Of a stretch of DNA of 64,000 nucleotides, positions 28,235 to 37,966 are shown piece by piece (positions within the stretch are counted from its first letter, which is position 1; each line of letters opens with the position of its first letter). The notes below the pieces were generated by a model, which had not been told where the DNA came from, did no database searches, and saw only the letters and a program-made list of their open reading frames with translations. The DNA lies in the NCBI RefSeq assembly GCF_005473905.2, contig NZ_CP061336.1, positions 4,394,501-4,458,500 on the forward strand. The letters are read 5' to 3'. Position numbers and translations under genes: made by a program. This DNA comes from Ruminiclostridium herbifermentans (lineage in GTDB: Bacteria; Bacillota; Clostridia; Acetivibrionales; DSM-1351).

Positions 28235-29554
28235 TCATTGTAATACTTGCATAATTTTTTTATTAATACTTTGAGGGTCAACTGTTTTAACAGGCATATC
28301 AGAAATCCTATATTTATGCTTTAATCTAATTATTCTTTCTATACTTTGATTAATTCTTTCTATTGATATTTGACCATTTAAAACGGCATCCTTTATAGCT
28401 TTAATAACTGTTTCCTGCTTGTGAAAATCATGACAAACCAAAACTATATCGCAGCCTGCTTGAATGGACTTTACTGCTGCTTTGCCTATTTCATAATTTT
28501 TTTCAATAGCTCCCATAGTAAAATCATCGGTTATAACCACACCATTAAAATTCATGTTTTTACGTAAAAGTTCAGTAATTATTGTCTCTGATAAAGATGC
28601 CGGATTTTCAGCATCTATCTTTGGAAGCAGAATATGAGCAACCATTATTACCTCTGCATTGTTTTCTATAGCAGCATTAAATGGAATTAATTCAAAGCTA
28701 TTTAGTCTATTTAAATCACTATTTACCACAGGCAGGCTTTTGTGCGAATCTTCTGAAGTATCTCCATGTCCAGGAAAATGTTTAACAACCGAAATTATGT
28801 TCTGTTCTTGCAGCCCCATCATTGTTTGTATACCAAGCTTAGTGACAATATTGGGTTCGCTGCCAAATGACCTGTCACCTATTACAGGATTTTTAGGGTT
28901 GCTGTTAATATCAAGCACTGGCGCAAAATCCATATTAAATCCATACATTTTTAGTTGTTCTCCAAGTATGGTTCCAATCTGATACGAAATGAATTCATTA
29001 TCGTGCTCTCCAATTTTCTGGTTTGATGGAAGTTTTAGAAATTCATCTGGCATTCTGGAAATGCGCCCGCCCTCTTCATCAATAGATAAAAATAACGGAA
29101 GCTTATTTACTGCATTAGTTTCTTTTAAAGAATTCAAGAGAGATAACATTTGATCAGAATTCTGTATATTCCTTTTAAAAAAAATAAATCCTCCTACATG
29201 ATACTTTTCTATTAGCTGCCTAGAATTTTCATTATTAAAATATCCATCAACGCCAACAATAACTAATTGGCCAATCTTCTCATCTAAGCTCAAATTTTTT
29301 ACTTGCTCTGCAATAGAGTTATTCGAATCAAATGAACTACTATCGTTCGCTGGTTCTTCAATATCTGGCAATGTACTTTTCCCTATTGGCAAACTAGTCT
29401 CTAAACTATTGCTTGTATTTGATTGAGATATATCTGCTCTACTATTCTGTTTATCAATTCCGTTTGCAAAATAAACCGCAAAAAAATATATCAGCAGCAG
29501 CATTACACTTAAGGCTAATACTAAAGTAAAATATCTATTCCTTTGCTTTCTCAT
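28235..29554 (-). CDS. Beta-N-acetylhexosaminidase, GH3 (NagZ-like)
   Basis: 439 residues. An N-terminal membrane anchor or signal (~11-32, LVLALSVMLLLIYFFAVYFA) and a Ser/Asn-rich linker precede a GH3 barrel (~85-420). KHFPGHGDTSEDSHKSLP holds the His/Asp acid-base pair of NagZ-type enzymes, and ITDDFTMGAI has the nucleophile Asp. It removes GlcNAc from muropeptides, here outside the membrane, in wall recycling. Its 3' end faces the ArsR gene 26 bases away. It is probably not part of the biosynthetic cluster. Confidence 0.88.
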   Translation of the reverse strand: MRKQRNRYFTLVLALSVMLLLIYFFAVYFANGIDKQNSRADISQSNTSNSLETSLPIGKSTLPDIEEPANDSSSFDSNNSIAEQVKNLSLDEKIGQLVIVGVDGYFNNENSRQLIEKYHVGGFIFFKRNIQNSDQMLSLLNSLKETNAVNKLPLFLSIDEEGGRISRMPDEFLKLPSNQKIGEHDNEFISYQIGTILGEQLKMYGFNMDFAPVLDINSNPKNPVIGDRSFGSEPNIVTKLGIQTMMGLQEQNIISVVKHFPGHGDTSEDSHKSLPVVNSDLNRLNSFELIPFNAAIENNAEVIMVAHILLPKIDAENPASLSETIITELLRKNMNFNGVVITDDFTMGAIEKNYEIGKAAVKSIQAGCDIVLVCHDFHKQETVIKAIKDAVLNGQISIERINQSIERIIRLKHKYRISDMPVKTVDPQSINKKIMQVLQ

Positions 29555-29769
29555 TGTTCCTCCAAAAATCCTATGCCTTATGTATTAATGCTATACATTT
29601 GCTTTGTTGAAGTCAATATATAAAGAAGTCAATACAATTATAGCCAACTTCAACTGAGCAAATAAATTCTAGCGCATTATTAATCTGATTAGTAAGTATC
29701 TTTTGCAGTATGTAAACTTGTTATAAGTAATCTATAATAGAAATTTTACAATTTTTCTCTCAAAACTGC

Positions 29770-30018
29770 TTATTGCACATACTTTTCAATTAACTTAATC
29801 ATTTTTTCTACTGTATTAAAGTTATCTAACAACAAATCATAGTCTTCAATAGCAATATCATATTCCTCTTCTATAGCAACAATAACATCTATGCTTTTTA
29901 AAGAATCAAGCCCCCAGTCTCTGAGGTCATCTGTAACTTTTAAATCAGCAAATTCTGATATATCAGCACCCACTGTTTTAGAAAAAATTTCTACTATTTT
30001 GTCCTTGCTTATATCCAT
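29770..30018 (-). CDS. Acyl/peptidyl carrier protein 1
   Basis: 82 residues from ATG 30018 (GGGAGGG upstream). DWGLDSLKSIDVIVAIEEE contains the DSL motif whose Ser takes the 4'-phosphopantetheine arm. The acidic helical profile is that of a free-standing carrier protein. It is the last gene of the cluster operon and follows the ATP-grasp ligase. In butirosin biosynthesis the ACP BtrI and its ATP-grasp loader BtrJ are such a pair (known); that the ligase here loads this carrier is inferred. Confidence 0.9.
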   Translation of the reverse strand: MDISKDKIVEIFSKTVGADISEFADLKVTDDLRDWGLDSLKSIDVIVAIEEEYDIAIEDYDLLLDNFNTVEKMIKLIEKYVQ

Positions 30019-30142
30019 ATATAACCCTCCCATATGGCCACTACTAATTCTTAATACATTTTAAATTTATAAACACTGTTCTTAGAGATAAATGTGAGTT
30101 ATCTCATAAACTCCTGAAATTTAGGAAAGAAAGTGTATTCAT

Positions 30143-31489
30143 CTATGTTACACTTTGAATAATATCATCTAATATTGAACTATATTCTTCAATTCTGTCC
30201 CAGCTATCAGAGGCAATAAAAGCAAAAACCCTGCCAATATACTTATCTTGGCCTTCTGGCAATACTGTAGGTAACGTTCCCGAAGTATATACAAAAGCGC
30301 CTTCTCTTCCCCCTGGTTCTAACAAAATCCCTTTTTTATCTATTTCTTTAATTAAATCTACATGGCTCACAGGTTTTTCGGAAATCAATCTAAAATACCT
30401 TGATAATATTTTTACATCCTTTATCTGATTATTAAGGAATGAAATATATGTAGACAGCGTAAACCTTCCATTTATCTCTATAATTGGTATAATCACATCG
30501 TCGGTGGTAATAATTGAATCAATTCCAGCAACCCCTGTATATCCTATTCCAAATAGATATTTACCTATTTTTTCACCATACTGTTTGTAAGAATTCAAAA
30601 TCTCCTCATCTAAATCGGGCGGTATTTTTGAACCTATATATACTGTATCATTTAATAGCTGTTGTTTAATTGAAAATACATCCACTGTTCCATTTGGTGA
30701 TATATAAATCTGATAATTCAAATCAGCTTTTTTGTCGTACCAACCTTCAACAAGCCATTTAGCATCGGCTCTCTTCCGTGCAAAACGTGCAATTACACGC
30801 AAATTGGATTCAAGCTTATCTTTATCAGATATTACATACAAACCTTTGCCCGATGCTCCATTAGGCTCTTTTATGATAACTTTTTTGAAATATGGCGGGC
30901 TATTTGTTAATTTTTCGTATTCTTCACGAATTTCATCAATAGAACAGCACACTTTACCTTGGCATACTTTAAAACCTAGTTCTTCAGATATTTTTCTGTT
31001 AAAAATCTTATCATTAACCTTTGCTCCAATTTGTGAACGGGCACCAAGCATCTTCAATCCGGCCATTTCAGCTATCTTTTCCTCCATATATGTTACAGCA
31101 TATGGTGAAAAAAATACGTCCTCCGTTTGAGAAGCTATATTCTTAAGTTCTTCAATAAGTTCTATATCATTCCGTACAAGTTCTGAAATTGGAGTTAGTA
31201 AATCAGCATTCTTAGGTGTTAGTATCCTTGGTATTGAATATCCCATTTTTTTGAGCATATCCAAATATTCTTTATCCGGACTTTTTCTTAAAATAATTAC
31301 ATCCTGTTCTCTACAAATAAGAAGGTTCATTTCTTCGATTCTATTTACTATAACATCCTCACTTCTGTCAACAACTCCTGTGCTAATATTACTCCAATAC
31401 TTTTCAGCACCTATATTACAAAGCCAAATTATAACTCCTTTGCTCCTTTGTGTAGTTAAATATTGAATTAAATTGAATTCCTTGTCCAT
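30143..31489 (-). CDS. ATP-grasp carboxylate-amine/thiol ligase
   Basis: 448 residues. An N-terminal pre-ATP-grasp domain (~1-140) precedes the ATP-grasp fold (~150-385): KEPNGASGKGLYV is the flexible ATP loop and EINGRFTLS the Mg-binding Glu/Asn segment. A ~60-residue C-terminal extension follows. These enzymes activate a carboxylate as acyl phosphate and join it to an amine or to a carrier-protein thiol. Adjacent ACP1 suggests amino-acid loading in the manner of BtrJ. The SD is weak. A peptide ligase using free substrates remains possible. Confidence 0.85.
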   Translation of the reverse strand: MDKEFNLIQYLTTQRSKGVIIWLCNIGAEKYWSNISTGVVDRSEDVIVNRIEEMNLLICREQDVIILRKSPDKEYLDMLKKMGYSIPRILTPKNADLLTPISELVRNDIELIEELKNIASQTEDVFFSPYAVTYMEEKIAEMAGLKMLGARSQIGAKVNDKIFNRKISEELGFKVCQGKVCCSIDEIREEYEKLTNSPPYFKKVIIKEPNGASGKGLYVISDKDKLESNLRVIARFARKRADAKWLVEGWYDKKADLNYQIYISPNGTVDVFSIKQQLLNDTVYIGSKIPPDLDEEILNSYKQYGEKIGKYLFGIGYTGVAGIDSIITTDDVIIPIIEINGRFTLSTYISFLNNQIKDVKILSRYFRLISEKPVSHVDLIKEIDKKGILLEPGGREGAFVYTSGTLPTVLPEGQDKYIGRVFAFIASDSWDRIEEYSSILDDIIQSVT

Positions 31490-31601
31490 ATAAATGAGAA
31501 AGTCTTTATTAGGAACTTATGCTCCTATAAAAACTTCTCTTCCCCCTCTCATTTAATTGCTTTTAAACTATGTTTAATCAGCTTTCCAGCATAAATCTAT
31601 C

Positions 31602-31694
31602 GATGTAGGAGAATATCAAATGATTAGTTTCTAAGTAAACTACCTTATTTTAAGTAGTCATCTATTTTTTTCATTTGATAAGGTCTCCTACATC
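31602..31694. repeat. Dispersed palindromic element, copy B
   Basis: Arms GATGTAGGAGAATATCAAAT and ATTTGATAAGGTCTCCTACA match copy A at 15412-15498 in both sequence and order, including the flanking ATCTATCG just left. It lies in the 251-base gap between the thioesterase and ATP-grasp genes, away from any coding sequence. Confidence 0.65.
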
Positions 31695-31740
31695 TATTAA
31701 TTAAACCGCAGAAGTTGAAGAATTTTTATAGCCTAATAGT

Positions 31741-32460
31741 TCAGGAATTAGCTTTCTCACGCATCAGAGTTTTATTTATTATATTTACAATACCTTCAGC
31801 ATTATTATGTATATAAAAATGTCCTCCTTCAAATACATAAAAGCTACATTCTTTTTCTGTATATTCTCGCCACATACTTATATCAAATTCTTCTGATAGT
31901 GAATCCTCTTTACCTGATAAAACAGATATATTGCAGTCCACTTTTTTTATTATTGGCTGATAGCCCCCAGTTTCAAGTATTTTAAAATCAGCTCTTAAGG
32001 TTTCAATAGCCTTTTGAAGTAATGCCTCATATCGAAATAGTTTTTCTGGAAGACCCCCTCTGCTCTTAACTTCCTGTATGAACTCTTCCTCTGGCAGTAA
32101 ATAAATATTTCTTTCTTCTTTCTTAATGTTTGGAGGATATCTTCCCGAAATAAAAAGGTGAAGCGGCTGCTTCATATTGCTATCCTTAATTTTTGCAGCC
32201 AGCTTATATGCTAAAATAGTACCCATGCTGTGACCAAATATAGCGTATTCGTTATCATCAGTATTTGCTTTCACAATACTAAAAATATCTTCCACAGCCT
32301 CTTCCATGCTGTTATAGTATGGCTCCTTACTTCTGCTGCCTCTTCCAGCTAGTTCAAGCATATTTAACTTTATAGAATTGTCTAAATAGTTCTCCCACTT
32401 TTTGTATACCAATGAGGAACCTCCTGCATAAGGGAGGCAAAAAAGTTTTATCTTGTTCAT
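31741..32460 (-). CDS. Type II thioesterase (GrsT/LgrE-like)
   Basis: 239 residues from ATG 32460. Alpha/beta hydrolase with FCLPYAGGSS, ELAGRGSR, nucleophile elbow FGHSMG (Ser near 79), acid loop SGKEDSLSEEFDISMW and catalytic His in FEGGHFYIHN: the full signature of stand-alone thioesterases in thiotemplated pathways. It clears misloaded acyl groups from carrier proteins, here probably ACP1 or ACP2. Its SD is the end of an intergenic repeat copy, with GCCG-AAAGT-TGGC just before GTGGAG. Confidence 0.9.
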   Translation of the reverse strand: MNKIKLFCLPYAGGSSLVYKKWENYLDNSIKLNMLELAGRGSRSKEPYYNSMEEAVEDIFSIVKANTDDNEYAIFGHSMGTILAYKLAAKIKDSNMKQPLHLFISGRYPPNIKKEERNIYLLPEEEFIQEVKSRGGLPEKLFRYEALLQKAIETLRADFKILETGGYQPIIKKVDCNISVLSGKEDSLSEEFDISMWREYTEKECSFYVFEGGHFYIHNNAEGIVNIINKTLMREKANS

Positions 32461-32462
32461 AC

Positions 32463-32665
32463 AAATCTCCACGCCAACTTTCGGCTCAAAATATGGTCAA
32501 GCTAGTGGAGGTACGCTAATTTATATCGCCTATATCCACATTCTTTCTAGATAATCTCCTCAGCACGGGCAAAAAACACTTGTAGTTTTTGTAACTCGAA
32601 AAGGCACCCTGTTTGCACAAGCCCGCTTTTCGAACTGATAACTCTCCACGCCAACTTTAAGCACA
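32463..32665 (-). repeat. Structured intergenic repeat, copy R1
   Basis: This copy fills the gap between GT2 and the thioesterase gene. On the minus strand it has, in order: GGCGTGGAG box, a TTCGAAAAG..CTTTTCGAG hairpin, ACTACAAGTG, AAAGAATGTGGATATAGGC, GCGTACCTCCAC, then the GCCG-AAAGT-TGGC hairpin and the SD of the thioesterase gene. It aligns over most of its length with copy R2 (43366-43545). Confidence 0.75.
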
Positions 32666-32668
32666 GAA

Positions 32669-33994
32669 TTAGTTCTCTGGTTTTTTATTACCTATTTTGC
32701 ACAATACTACTCCATTGCCTAAATCTTTAACCTCTGTATATTCATATTCTGTCATATCAGGGCAATTTTGCACTTTCAACCAGTATACCTTTTTAGAAAC
32801 TCTAATAGCCTCAAATACCTGTAAATTTAAAAATTCCTCTGTCAATACTATTCCTGTTCCAGCAATTATACTCGCATTAAATTCCTTTGTCTTAAATGGT
32901 GTACGAATGCCAAGACATCTGTGTATATTAATATCTGAATGACTTTCCTTTGCTTTTAATAACAAATCCGTATCAGATTCTGTAGCTGCAGCACTCTTAA
33001 ATACATCCAGCAAGAACCCATCTTGGCATCCAAATACAATATTCTTTTCTGGAGATATTTCTTCGGAAAGAAATCTTACAGCATCTTCTGAAAGCAAGCT
33101 TGAGAATTGGGGTCCTTCTTTTAGTTGTTCCCTGTGTTTTAAATAATTCATATAATCATCAATAAAGGCAAATGTGCTGCACGTAGAATACAGTTCCACA
33201 ACATCATCCTGATGCTTACTATAAAATAATCTCATGTTCATTTTTCCACTAATATGGTTGCTTTCTGTATGTCTCTCATGTGGATAATGAACACCGCACG
33301 CCTCTCTTGATATCTTAAATTTCAATTTATTTTTATACAGTCTATATGCACATTCGACATCCTCTACTCCCCATCTTACAAAGTCTTCATCAAAGCAACC
33401 TGCCTTAATTAATTCTTCTTTTTTAACAGATACGTTATTGGTATAGAAAAGCATCCACGGAACAGGAATACTATTTAGGTCATCGTTTATTCTAGAGTAT
33501 ACCAATTCTCTCATATCACAATAATAATCAGATTGCTTCAATTTTTGTATCATCTGATTTGGCCTATTAAAATCAATGAATTCAGGAGTTGAATCACCTT
33601 CTTTATGTTCATAGCTAAATCCATAAACATAGCCTATAACAGCATACTTTTCTTGTGTGTTATTTGCATTATGAGTATTAAAATGCTCCCTGACAAAAGT
33701 ATTTCCGACAACAATACCTGTATCGATAAATATCAGCACATCTCCTTTTGCTCTCTTTATCCCCTCATTTCTTGCAAGAGCAACCCTAAATCCTTTGTCC
33801 TCTTGAAAATAATATATTATATTCAACTTACCCCTGTAGGATTCCACGACTTCTCTTGTATCATCACTTGAACCATCGTCAATTACAATAACCTCATATT
33901 CTCGACTAGGAAAATCCTGATCTATAAGTGATGAAAGAGTATATTTTAATATATTGCTGCGGTTATATGTAGGTATAATTACAGATGCTTTCAT
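32669..33994 (-). CDS. GT2 glycosyltransferase with extra C-terminal domain
   Basis: 441 residues. GT-A fold: SVIIPTYNRSNILKYTLSSL and VIVIDDGSSDDTREVVE bind the nucleotide sugar, FIDTGIVV takes the place of DxD, and GVEDVECAYRLYKNK is a galactosyltransferase-type (7C) catalytic region around 225. HYPHERH follows. The last ~140 residues are a separate domain (IVFGCQDGFLLDVFKSA) of unknown role. It probably adds a sugar to the cluster's product. The start SD lies in a GCCG-GAAAT-CGGC hairpin box. Confidence 0.85.
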   Translation of the reverse strand: MKASVIIPTYNRSNILKYTLSSLIDQDFPSREYEVIVIDDGSSDDTREVVESYRGKLNIIYYFQEDKGFRVALARNEGIKRAKGDVLIFIDTGIVVGNTFVREHFNTHNANNTQEKYAVIGYVYGFSYEHKEGDSTPEFIDFNRPNQMIQKLKQSDYYCDMRELVYSRINDDLNSIPVPWMLFYTNNVSVKKEELIKAGCFDEDFVRWGVEDVECAYRLYKNKLKFKISREACGVHYPHERHTESNHISGKMNMRLFYSKHQDDVVELYSTCSTFAFIDDYMNYLKHREQLKEGPQFSSLLSEDAVRFLSEEISPEKNIVFGCQDGFLLDVFKSAAATESDTDLLLKAKESHSDINIHRCLGIRTPFKTKEFNASIIAGTGIVLTEEFLNLQVFEAIRVSKKVYWLKVQNCPDMTEYEYTEVKDLGNGVVLCKIGNKKPEN

Positions 33995-33997
33995 TTT

Positions 33998-34021
33998 AAC
34001 CTCCCCCGCCGATTTCCGGCA
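33998..34021 (-). promoter_or_regulatory. Hairpin-SD box upstream of the GT2 gene
   Basis: GCCG-GAAAT-CGGC followed by GGGGGAGGTTAAA and the ATG: same layout as the boxes before the thioesterase, permease and DUF2089 genes, with compensating changes in the stem. Confidence 0.55.
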
Positions 34022-34102
34022 AAAAATTTGAAAATGATAGTGGAAAAAACTATTTCACCTAATCTCAAAAGAATATTAAATTATATATATTCAAAAAAAT
34101 TT

Positions 34103-35206
34103 TCATTTCCTTTGAGTGAAATAAAGTGAAATGTCTGTAATTTGTTTTTTCTTTTCTAAAATATTGTTATGCAGTTCTTCTAAAATTTCAGTTGAGAAAC
34201 CGCTTTCCTTCCATCTTTCGTATCTTATTCCAAACCCTGCAGCTTCCCAAATTTCAGTGTTTTTTCTTTCATGGTCACCAAAGGGCTCTAACATAACTAA
34301 AGGGGTTGCAGCTCCAAGAGAATCCATCATTGTTCCAGCACCTGGTTTTCCAATAATTGCCCTTGCTTCTCTTGTAACGTCAAATAAATGATGATATTGG
34401 TCATTGCTTATATACCTTGGCTTCTCATTCTCCTTTATTTCAGATAGAGGAGGAAATTCGTACTGTCCATATTCATTCCTAGTCCAAGCAGTCCAGTTAG
34501 GCTCTACCATAAAGTATCTGTTCCCATTTTTTCTTTCTGATGCTTCTTTGATATCATAAGCAACTATATCCAAAGGGATACCTGCTTGTTCCAATTCGGG
34601 AATTTTTCCTTGGTATGTGCCCATTCCCCATCCACCACCATGTATAAGGAATCTTTTATCTCTTTGAATATAGGGCACAGGTGACTTGTCTGTAATAGGA
34701 ATCTGATATTTTACGCTCCTGTCTTCATAGCTATATAGCCACACCTCTTCAATATCCTTTTTATAATCAGGCTTAATGCTCTTTATACTCTGCCATGATG
34801 GTGGTAAATCTACATCTACATAAAGGATATGTGCATTAATTTTCTTAGGTGCAATTTTAGACCTATATTCATCCAAAACATGCAGCCAATGTCCTGAAAG
34901 CACTATAAAATCCTGTCTATCCTCTTCTTCCCATAATCTAAGCAAGTTTTCAACACATTCGATATCCATACATTGTCGCATATCCATCTGTATTCGTGTT
35001 GACATTAGAGCCACAGCAAAATTCTTATGGTAGGCTTCTTTACTTTTTAGAACAGATTTCTTTTTATCCTCTGAAATTAAGCTTTCAAACACATGCACAT
35101 GTGAATAAAAACCATATTTATTAAGACCTTTTCCTAATAATAAACCGGGTATATACAGCCCTAACCCAAACCCGGAACACAAAATGGTGAATTCATTCTT
35201 TCTCAT
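34103..35206 (-). CDS. GT-B type glycosyltransferase (UGT/MurG-like)
   Basis: 367 residues from ATG 35206. FTILCSGFGLGLYIPGLLLG is a Rossmann-type N-terminus, and the C-terminal half carries the donor-binding signature GKPGAGTMMDSLGAATPLVM and EPFGDHERKNTEIWEAAGFG, the layout of UDP-sugar GT-B enzymes. Only ~37% of UGT-like features are obvious, so donor and acceptor are unknown. It lies between the GT2 and nucleotidyltransferase genes, and so should act in building the glycosylated product. Confidence 0.75.
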   Translation of the reverse strand: MRKNEFTILCSGFGLGLYIPGLLLGKGLNKYGFYSHVHVFESLISEDKKKSVLKSKEAYHKNFAVALMSTRIQMDMRQCMDIECVENLLRLWEEEDRQDFIVLSGHWLHVLDEYRSKIAPKKINAHILYVDVDLPPSWQSIKSIKPDYKKDIEEVWLYSYEDRSVKYQIPITDKSPVPYIQRDKRFLIHGGGWGMGTYQGKIPELEQAGIPLDIVAYDIKEASERKNGNRYFMVEPNWTAWTRNEYGQYEFPPLSEIKENEKPRYISNDQYHHLFDVTREARAIIGKPGAGTMMDSLGAATPLVMLEPFGDHERKNTEIWEAAGFGIRYERWKESGFSTEILEELHNNILEKKKQITDISLYFTQRK

Positions 35207-35256
35207 TTTGCACTTCCTCACTTTATACTTATATAAAACTAATATTAAACTTAGTT

Positions 35257-36417
35257 CTAATCAGCAAATTTATTTCGTTTTGCATCTATAAATTTTTCCA
35301 TTTTCTCACGCTGCTTTTTGTCTACTTTGAGCATTCTATTCACGTCAAATAATCTTGTAAAGAAATCGAACTGCCAAATAGATGGTTCCTGACTTTCTAC
35401 TGCATATTCATCTAAATAAGTTAAATCATCAGGCTTTAATGCATCATTTACAAAAGAAGGAATAATTTCACCAAACATAAGTTCAATATAGTAGAAGTTA
35501 TAGTATACTACCTTATCTAAGTTATATGATTTCACCCTTTCTACCAATAACTCCCAATCAATCTTGTCATAGAACTTTTTAATATACATATATAAATCAG
35601 AAAATTTATATATTTTTAAATCCTTTATTCCATCAATATAAATCATTAGAGTAGCTTCCTTATATAAATGACAAGATAACTGTATAATATTATCTATATA
35701 GTCTAACATGTAAGCCTTCACGCCATTTACCTCAATTGGAATAGCCCTTTTGATTAAATCCCTTGTATCTACTTTATATGGACAGTTTCCTTTCCACAAA
35801 ATATCATGGTTAACATCAACTTCAATAACTTTTGCAAATTCATTGTCACTATTCTTTAAAAATTCTTGTATTTCATGTGAATTCATCTGCTGCAATATCT
35901 TTACTTTTCTTGATGCCTCAGTAATGACATTTGTCTTCTCATCATATTCTCCCTGTATGTACCCTAATGCCTCCAATTCTTTTGTAAGCACATTAACATC
36001 ACTAAGCTGCATTATCAAATCTAAGTCGTTAAAAATTCTAGCTTCAATGGCAGGATAAACTACGCTTGCTAAAAGGTTTCCTTTAAGAATAGGTACAACC
36101 AAATTGGCTTTTTCAAACCTTTCCATTATTTCAGCTAATCTGTCCAGATAGAATTTGTTTCTTTGACCGTAGACATTCCATTGGCTTTTACATAGTCGTT
36201 TAAACTCAGGCTCACGTAAAGCAAACAAATTGTATTTATCCAAATTGTAATAAAGCATATTTAATGTTCTATGTGTAATAGCCTGATATATGACCTCCGC
36301 CCAATTGAGATCTTCACTTTCTACAATTTCCTTTAGCCTTTCACTTTGTGATTCTTCTACAATAACAGCAGTCATTAAAACTAGTTGCCTTTCTAAAGAT
36401 AATTCTTCTCTATGCAT
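35257..36417 (-). CDS. Uncharacterised nucleotidyltransferase-family protein
   Basis: 386 residues. VPILKGNLLASVVYPAIEARIFNDLDLIMQLSD has the lone-Lys plus D-x-D layout of the PF14907-type nucleotidyltransferase fold, followed by a long helical C-terminal region. Members occur in natural-product and lasso-peptide clusters and are thought to transfer a nucleotide or phosphate to a product or partner (family knowledge, weak). AGGAGA precedes the ATG. The gene starts three bases after the acyl-AMP ligase stop, so they are tightly coupled. Confidence 0.75.
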   Translation of the reverse strand: MHREELSLERQLVLMTAVIVEESQSERLKEIVESEDLNWAEVIYQAITHRTLNMLYYNLDKYNLFALREPEFKRLCKSQWNVYGQRNKFYLDRLAEIMERFEKANLVVPILKGNLLASVVYPAIEARIFNDLDLIMQLSDVNVLTKELEALGYIQGEYDEKTNVITEASRKVKILQQMNSHEIQEFLKNSDNEFAKVIEVDVNHDILWKGNCPYKVDTRDLIKRAIPIEVNGVKAYMLDYIDNIIQLSCHLYKEATLMIYIDGIKDLKIYKFSDLYMYIKKFYDKIDWELLVERVKSYNLDKVVYYNFYYIELMFGEIIPSFVNDALKPDDLTYLDEYAVESQEPSIWQFDFFTRLFDVNRMLKVDKKQREKMEKFIDAKRNKFAD

Positions 36418-36420
36418 CTT

Positions 36421-37950
36421 TTATCTCTCCTTTTTTGATGTTATTTGCTCATATAAATCCTTAACATCTTTTTTACTTATTTTCCCTATAACATTTCTTG
36501 GAATTGATTCTATTATGTATATTTCCTTTGGAACCTTTCTATCCTCAAGTTCATTCATACACCACTTAAATAAGTCCTTAGTCTTGGCGTCACTTTCCGG
36601 TTTTAGACATACAAGAGCCACTATTCTTTGTCCTAGCATTTCATCATCAACACCAATTACAGCACATTCCTTTACAGCTTCATGCTTTAGCAATACCTCC
36701 TCAATATCTATAGGATAGGCACGGCTTCCGCCTTGCATTATCATGTCGTCATTTCTGCTTAAGACATAGAAACGTCCCTGCTCATCTTTGTAGCCAATGT
36801 CTCTAGTTCTAAAGCCTTTATCAGATAAAGACTCTCTGGTAACCTGCTCATTTTTATAGTAACAATCCATCATAAAATCGCTCTGAATATATACTTCACC
36901 AATCTCACCAATATCTGCTTCACTTCCATCATCTTTGTACACCTTGATGCCGCAGCCTCTCATTGGTTTTCCTATAACACATGGAAGTGTAATAACATCT
37001 TCATGTTCTCCGAAGGAAACCCTTGCAGAAGCTTCAGAAGTTCCATATGCATTATAAATTTTTACCCAAGGAAATTTCTCTGCAGTTTTTTGATAGATAG
37101 TGAGTGGATTTATCATTCCACCTATTAAGATTCTTTTAATTGAACTCAGATCAAAGTCATTAAGCTTTGGATATTCAAGAACCTGTAATAACATAGTTCT
37201 TACGATATAGAAATTAGTAGCCTTATGTTGTTCAATGGCTTTTAAAAAAATTGCCGGATGAAATACATTGTTTAAAATGATTATCGTTCCCCCACGGCTA
37301 ATTGCCATTAATACATCTCCTGAAATTGGGCTGGCCTGAGCCAATGACCTAGGAATGATTGTTTTGTCATCACTGGTAAAACCTAAGTGCTCTGCAACAG
37401 ATAATGCATTTCCAACTATTGCATAATTAGATAATACAATGGCTTTTGGTGTTGAGGTAGAACCCGAAGTAAAACATATTCCAAAGGTATTTTCATTAAT
37501 GTCTCTTATTTCTCTTTTGGTTTTATCAGAGTATTCTAAACTTTCAAACTCTCCAGATTCTTGTAACAACATAATTACCCTTATGTTTGTTTCATCAATA
37601 CGATCTTTAATTGCATCATATCCCTTTTTGTCTGTAATCAATAGTTCTATATCTGTATAATTAATCAATTCTATAAGTGCACTGCCCTTAAACTGATATG
37701 ATAGTGATACAAAAGCTTTCTTGTTCTTGTTTAAGGCCAACATACATGTAATAAACTCTACACTGTTAGGTAAGTAAACTCCACCTATTTTAAAATCCCA
37801 GTTTTTGATACACTGCGAAAAATCAATAGCTTTTTCAGAAATCTGTCCATATGTGTATTCCTTATCATTGTATATCACCATAACATTATTAAAATATTTC
37901 TGACAGCTTTCCTCAAATAAATTCCAGGGTGAATAATCGGCTTCTAGCAT
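36421..37950 (-). CDS. Acyl-AMP ligase / acyl-CoA synthetase-like adenylation enzyme
   Basis: 509 residues from ATG 37950 (GGGGAGG upstream). ANL family: A3 motif GICFTSGSTSTPKAIVLSN, A5 NAYGTSEASARVSFG, A7/A8 region FRTRDIGYKDEQGRFYVLSR with hinge RNDDMIMQGG, and the A10 Lys in PRNVIGKISKKDV. It adenylates a carboxylic acid and passes it to a thiol, probably the phosphopantetheine of ACP2 upstream in the operon. The substrate cannot be read from the sequence. No condensation or ketosynthase domain is attached. Confidence 0.9.
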   Translation of the reverse strand: MLEADYSPWNLFEESCQKYFNNVMVIYNDKEYTYGQISEKAIDFSQCIKNWDFKIGGVYLPNSVEFITCMLALNKNKKAFVSLSYQFKGSALIELINYTDIELLITDKKGYDAIKDRIDETNIRVIMLLQESGEFESLEYSDKTKREIRDINENTFGICFTSGSTSTPKAIVLSNYAIVGNALSVAEHLGFTSDDKTIIPRSLAQASPISGDVLMAISRGGTIIILNNVFHPAIFLKAIEQHKATNFYIVRTMLLQVLEYPKLNDFDLSSIKRILIGGMINPLTIYQKTAEKFPWVKIYNAYGTSEASARVSFGEHEDVITLPCVIGKPMRGCGIKVYKDDGSEADIGEIGEVYIQSDFMMDCYYKNEQVTRESLSDKGFRTRDIGYKDEQGRFYVLSRNDDMIMQGGSRAYPIDIEEVLLKHEAVKECAVIGVDDEMLGQRIVALVCLKPESDAKTKDLFKWCMNELEDRKVPKEIYIIESIPRNVIGKISKKDVKDLYEQITSKKER

Positions 37951-37966
37951 ATGAAAACATCCTCCC

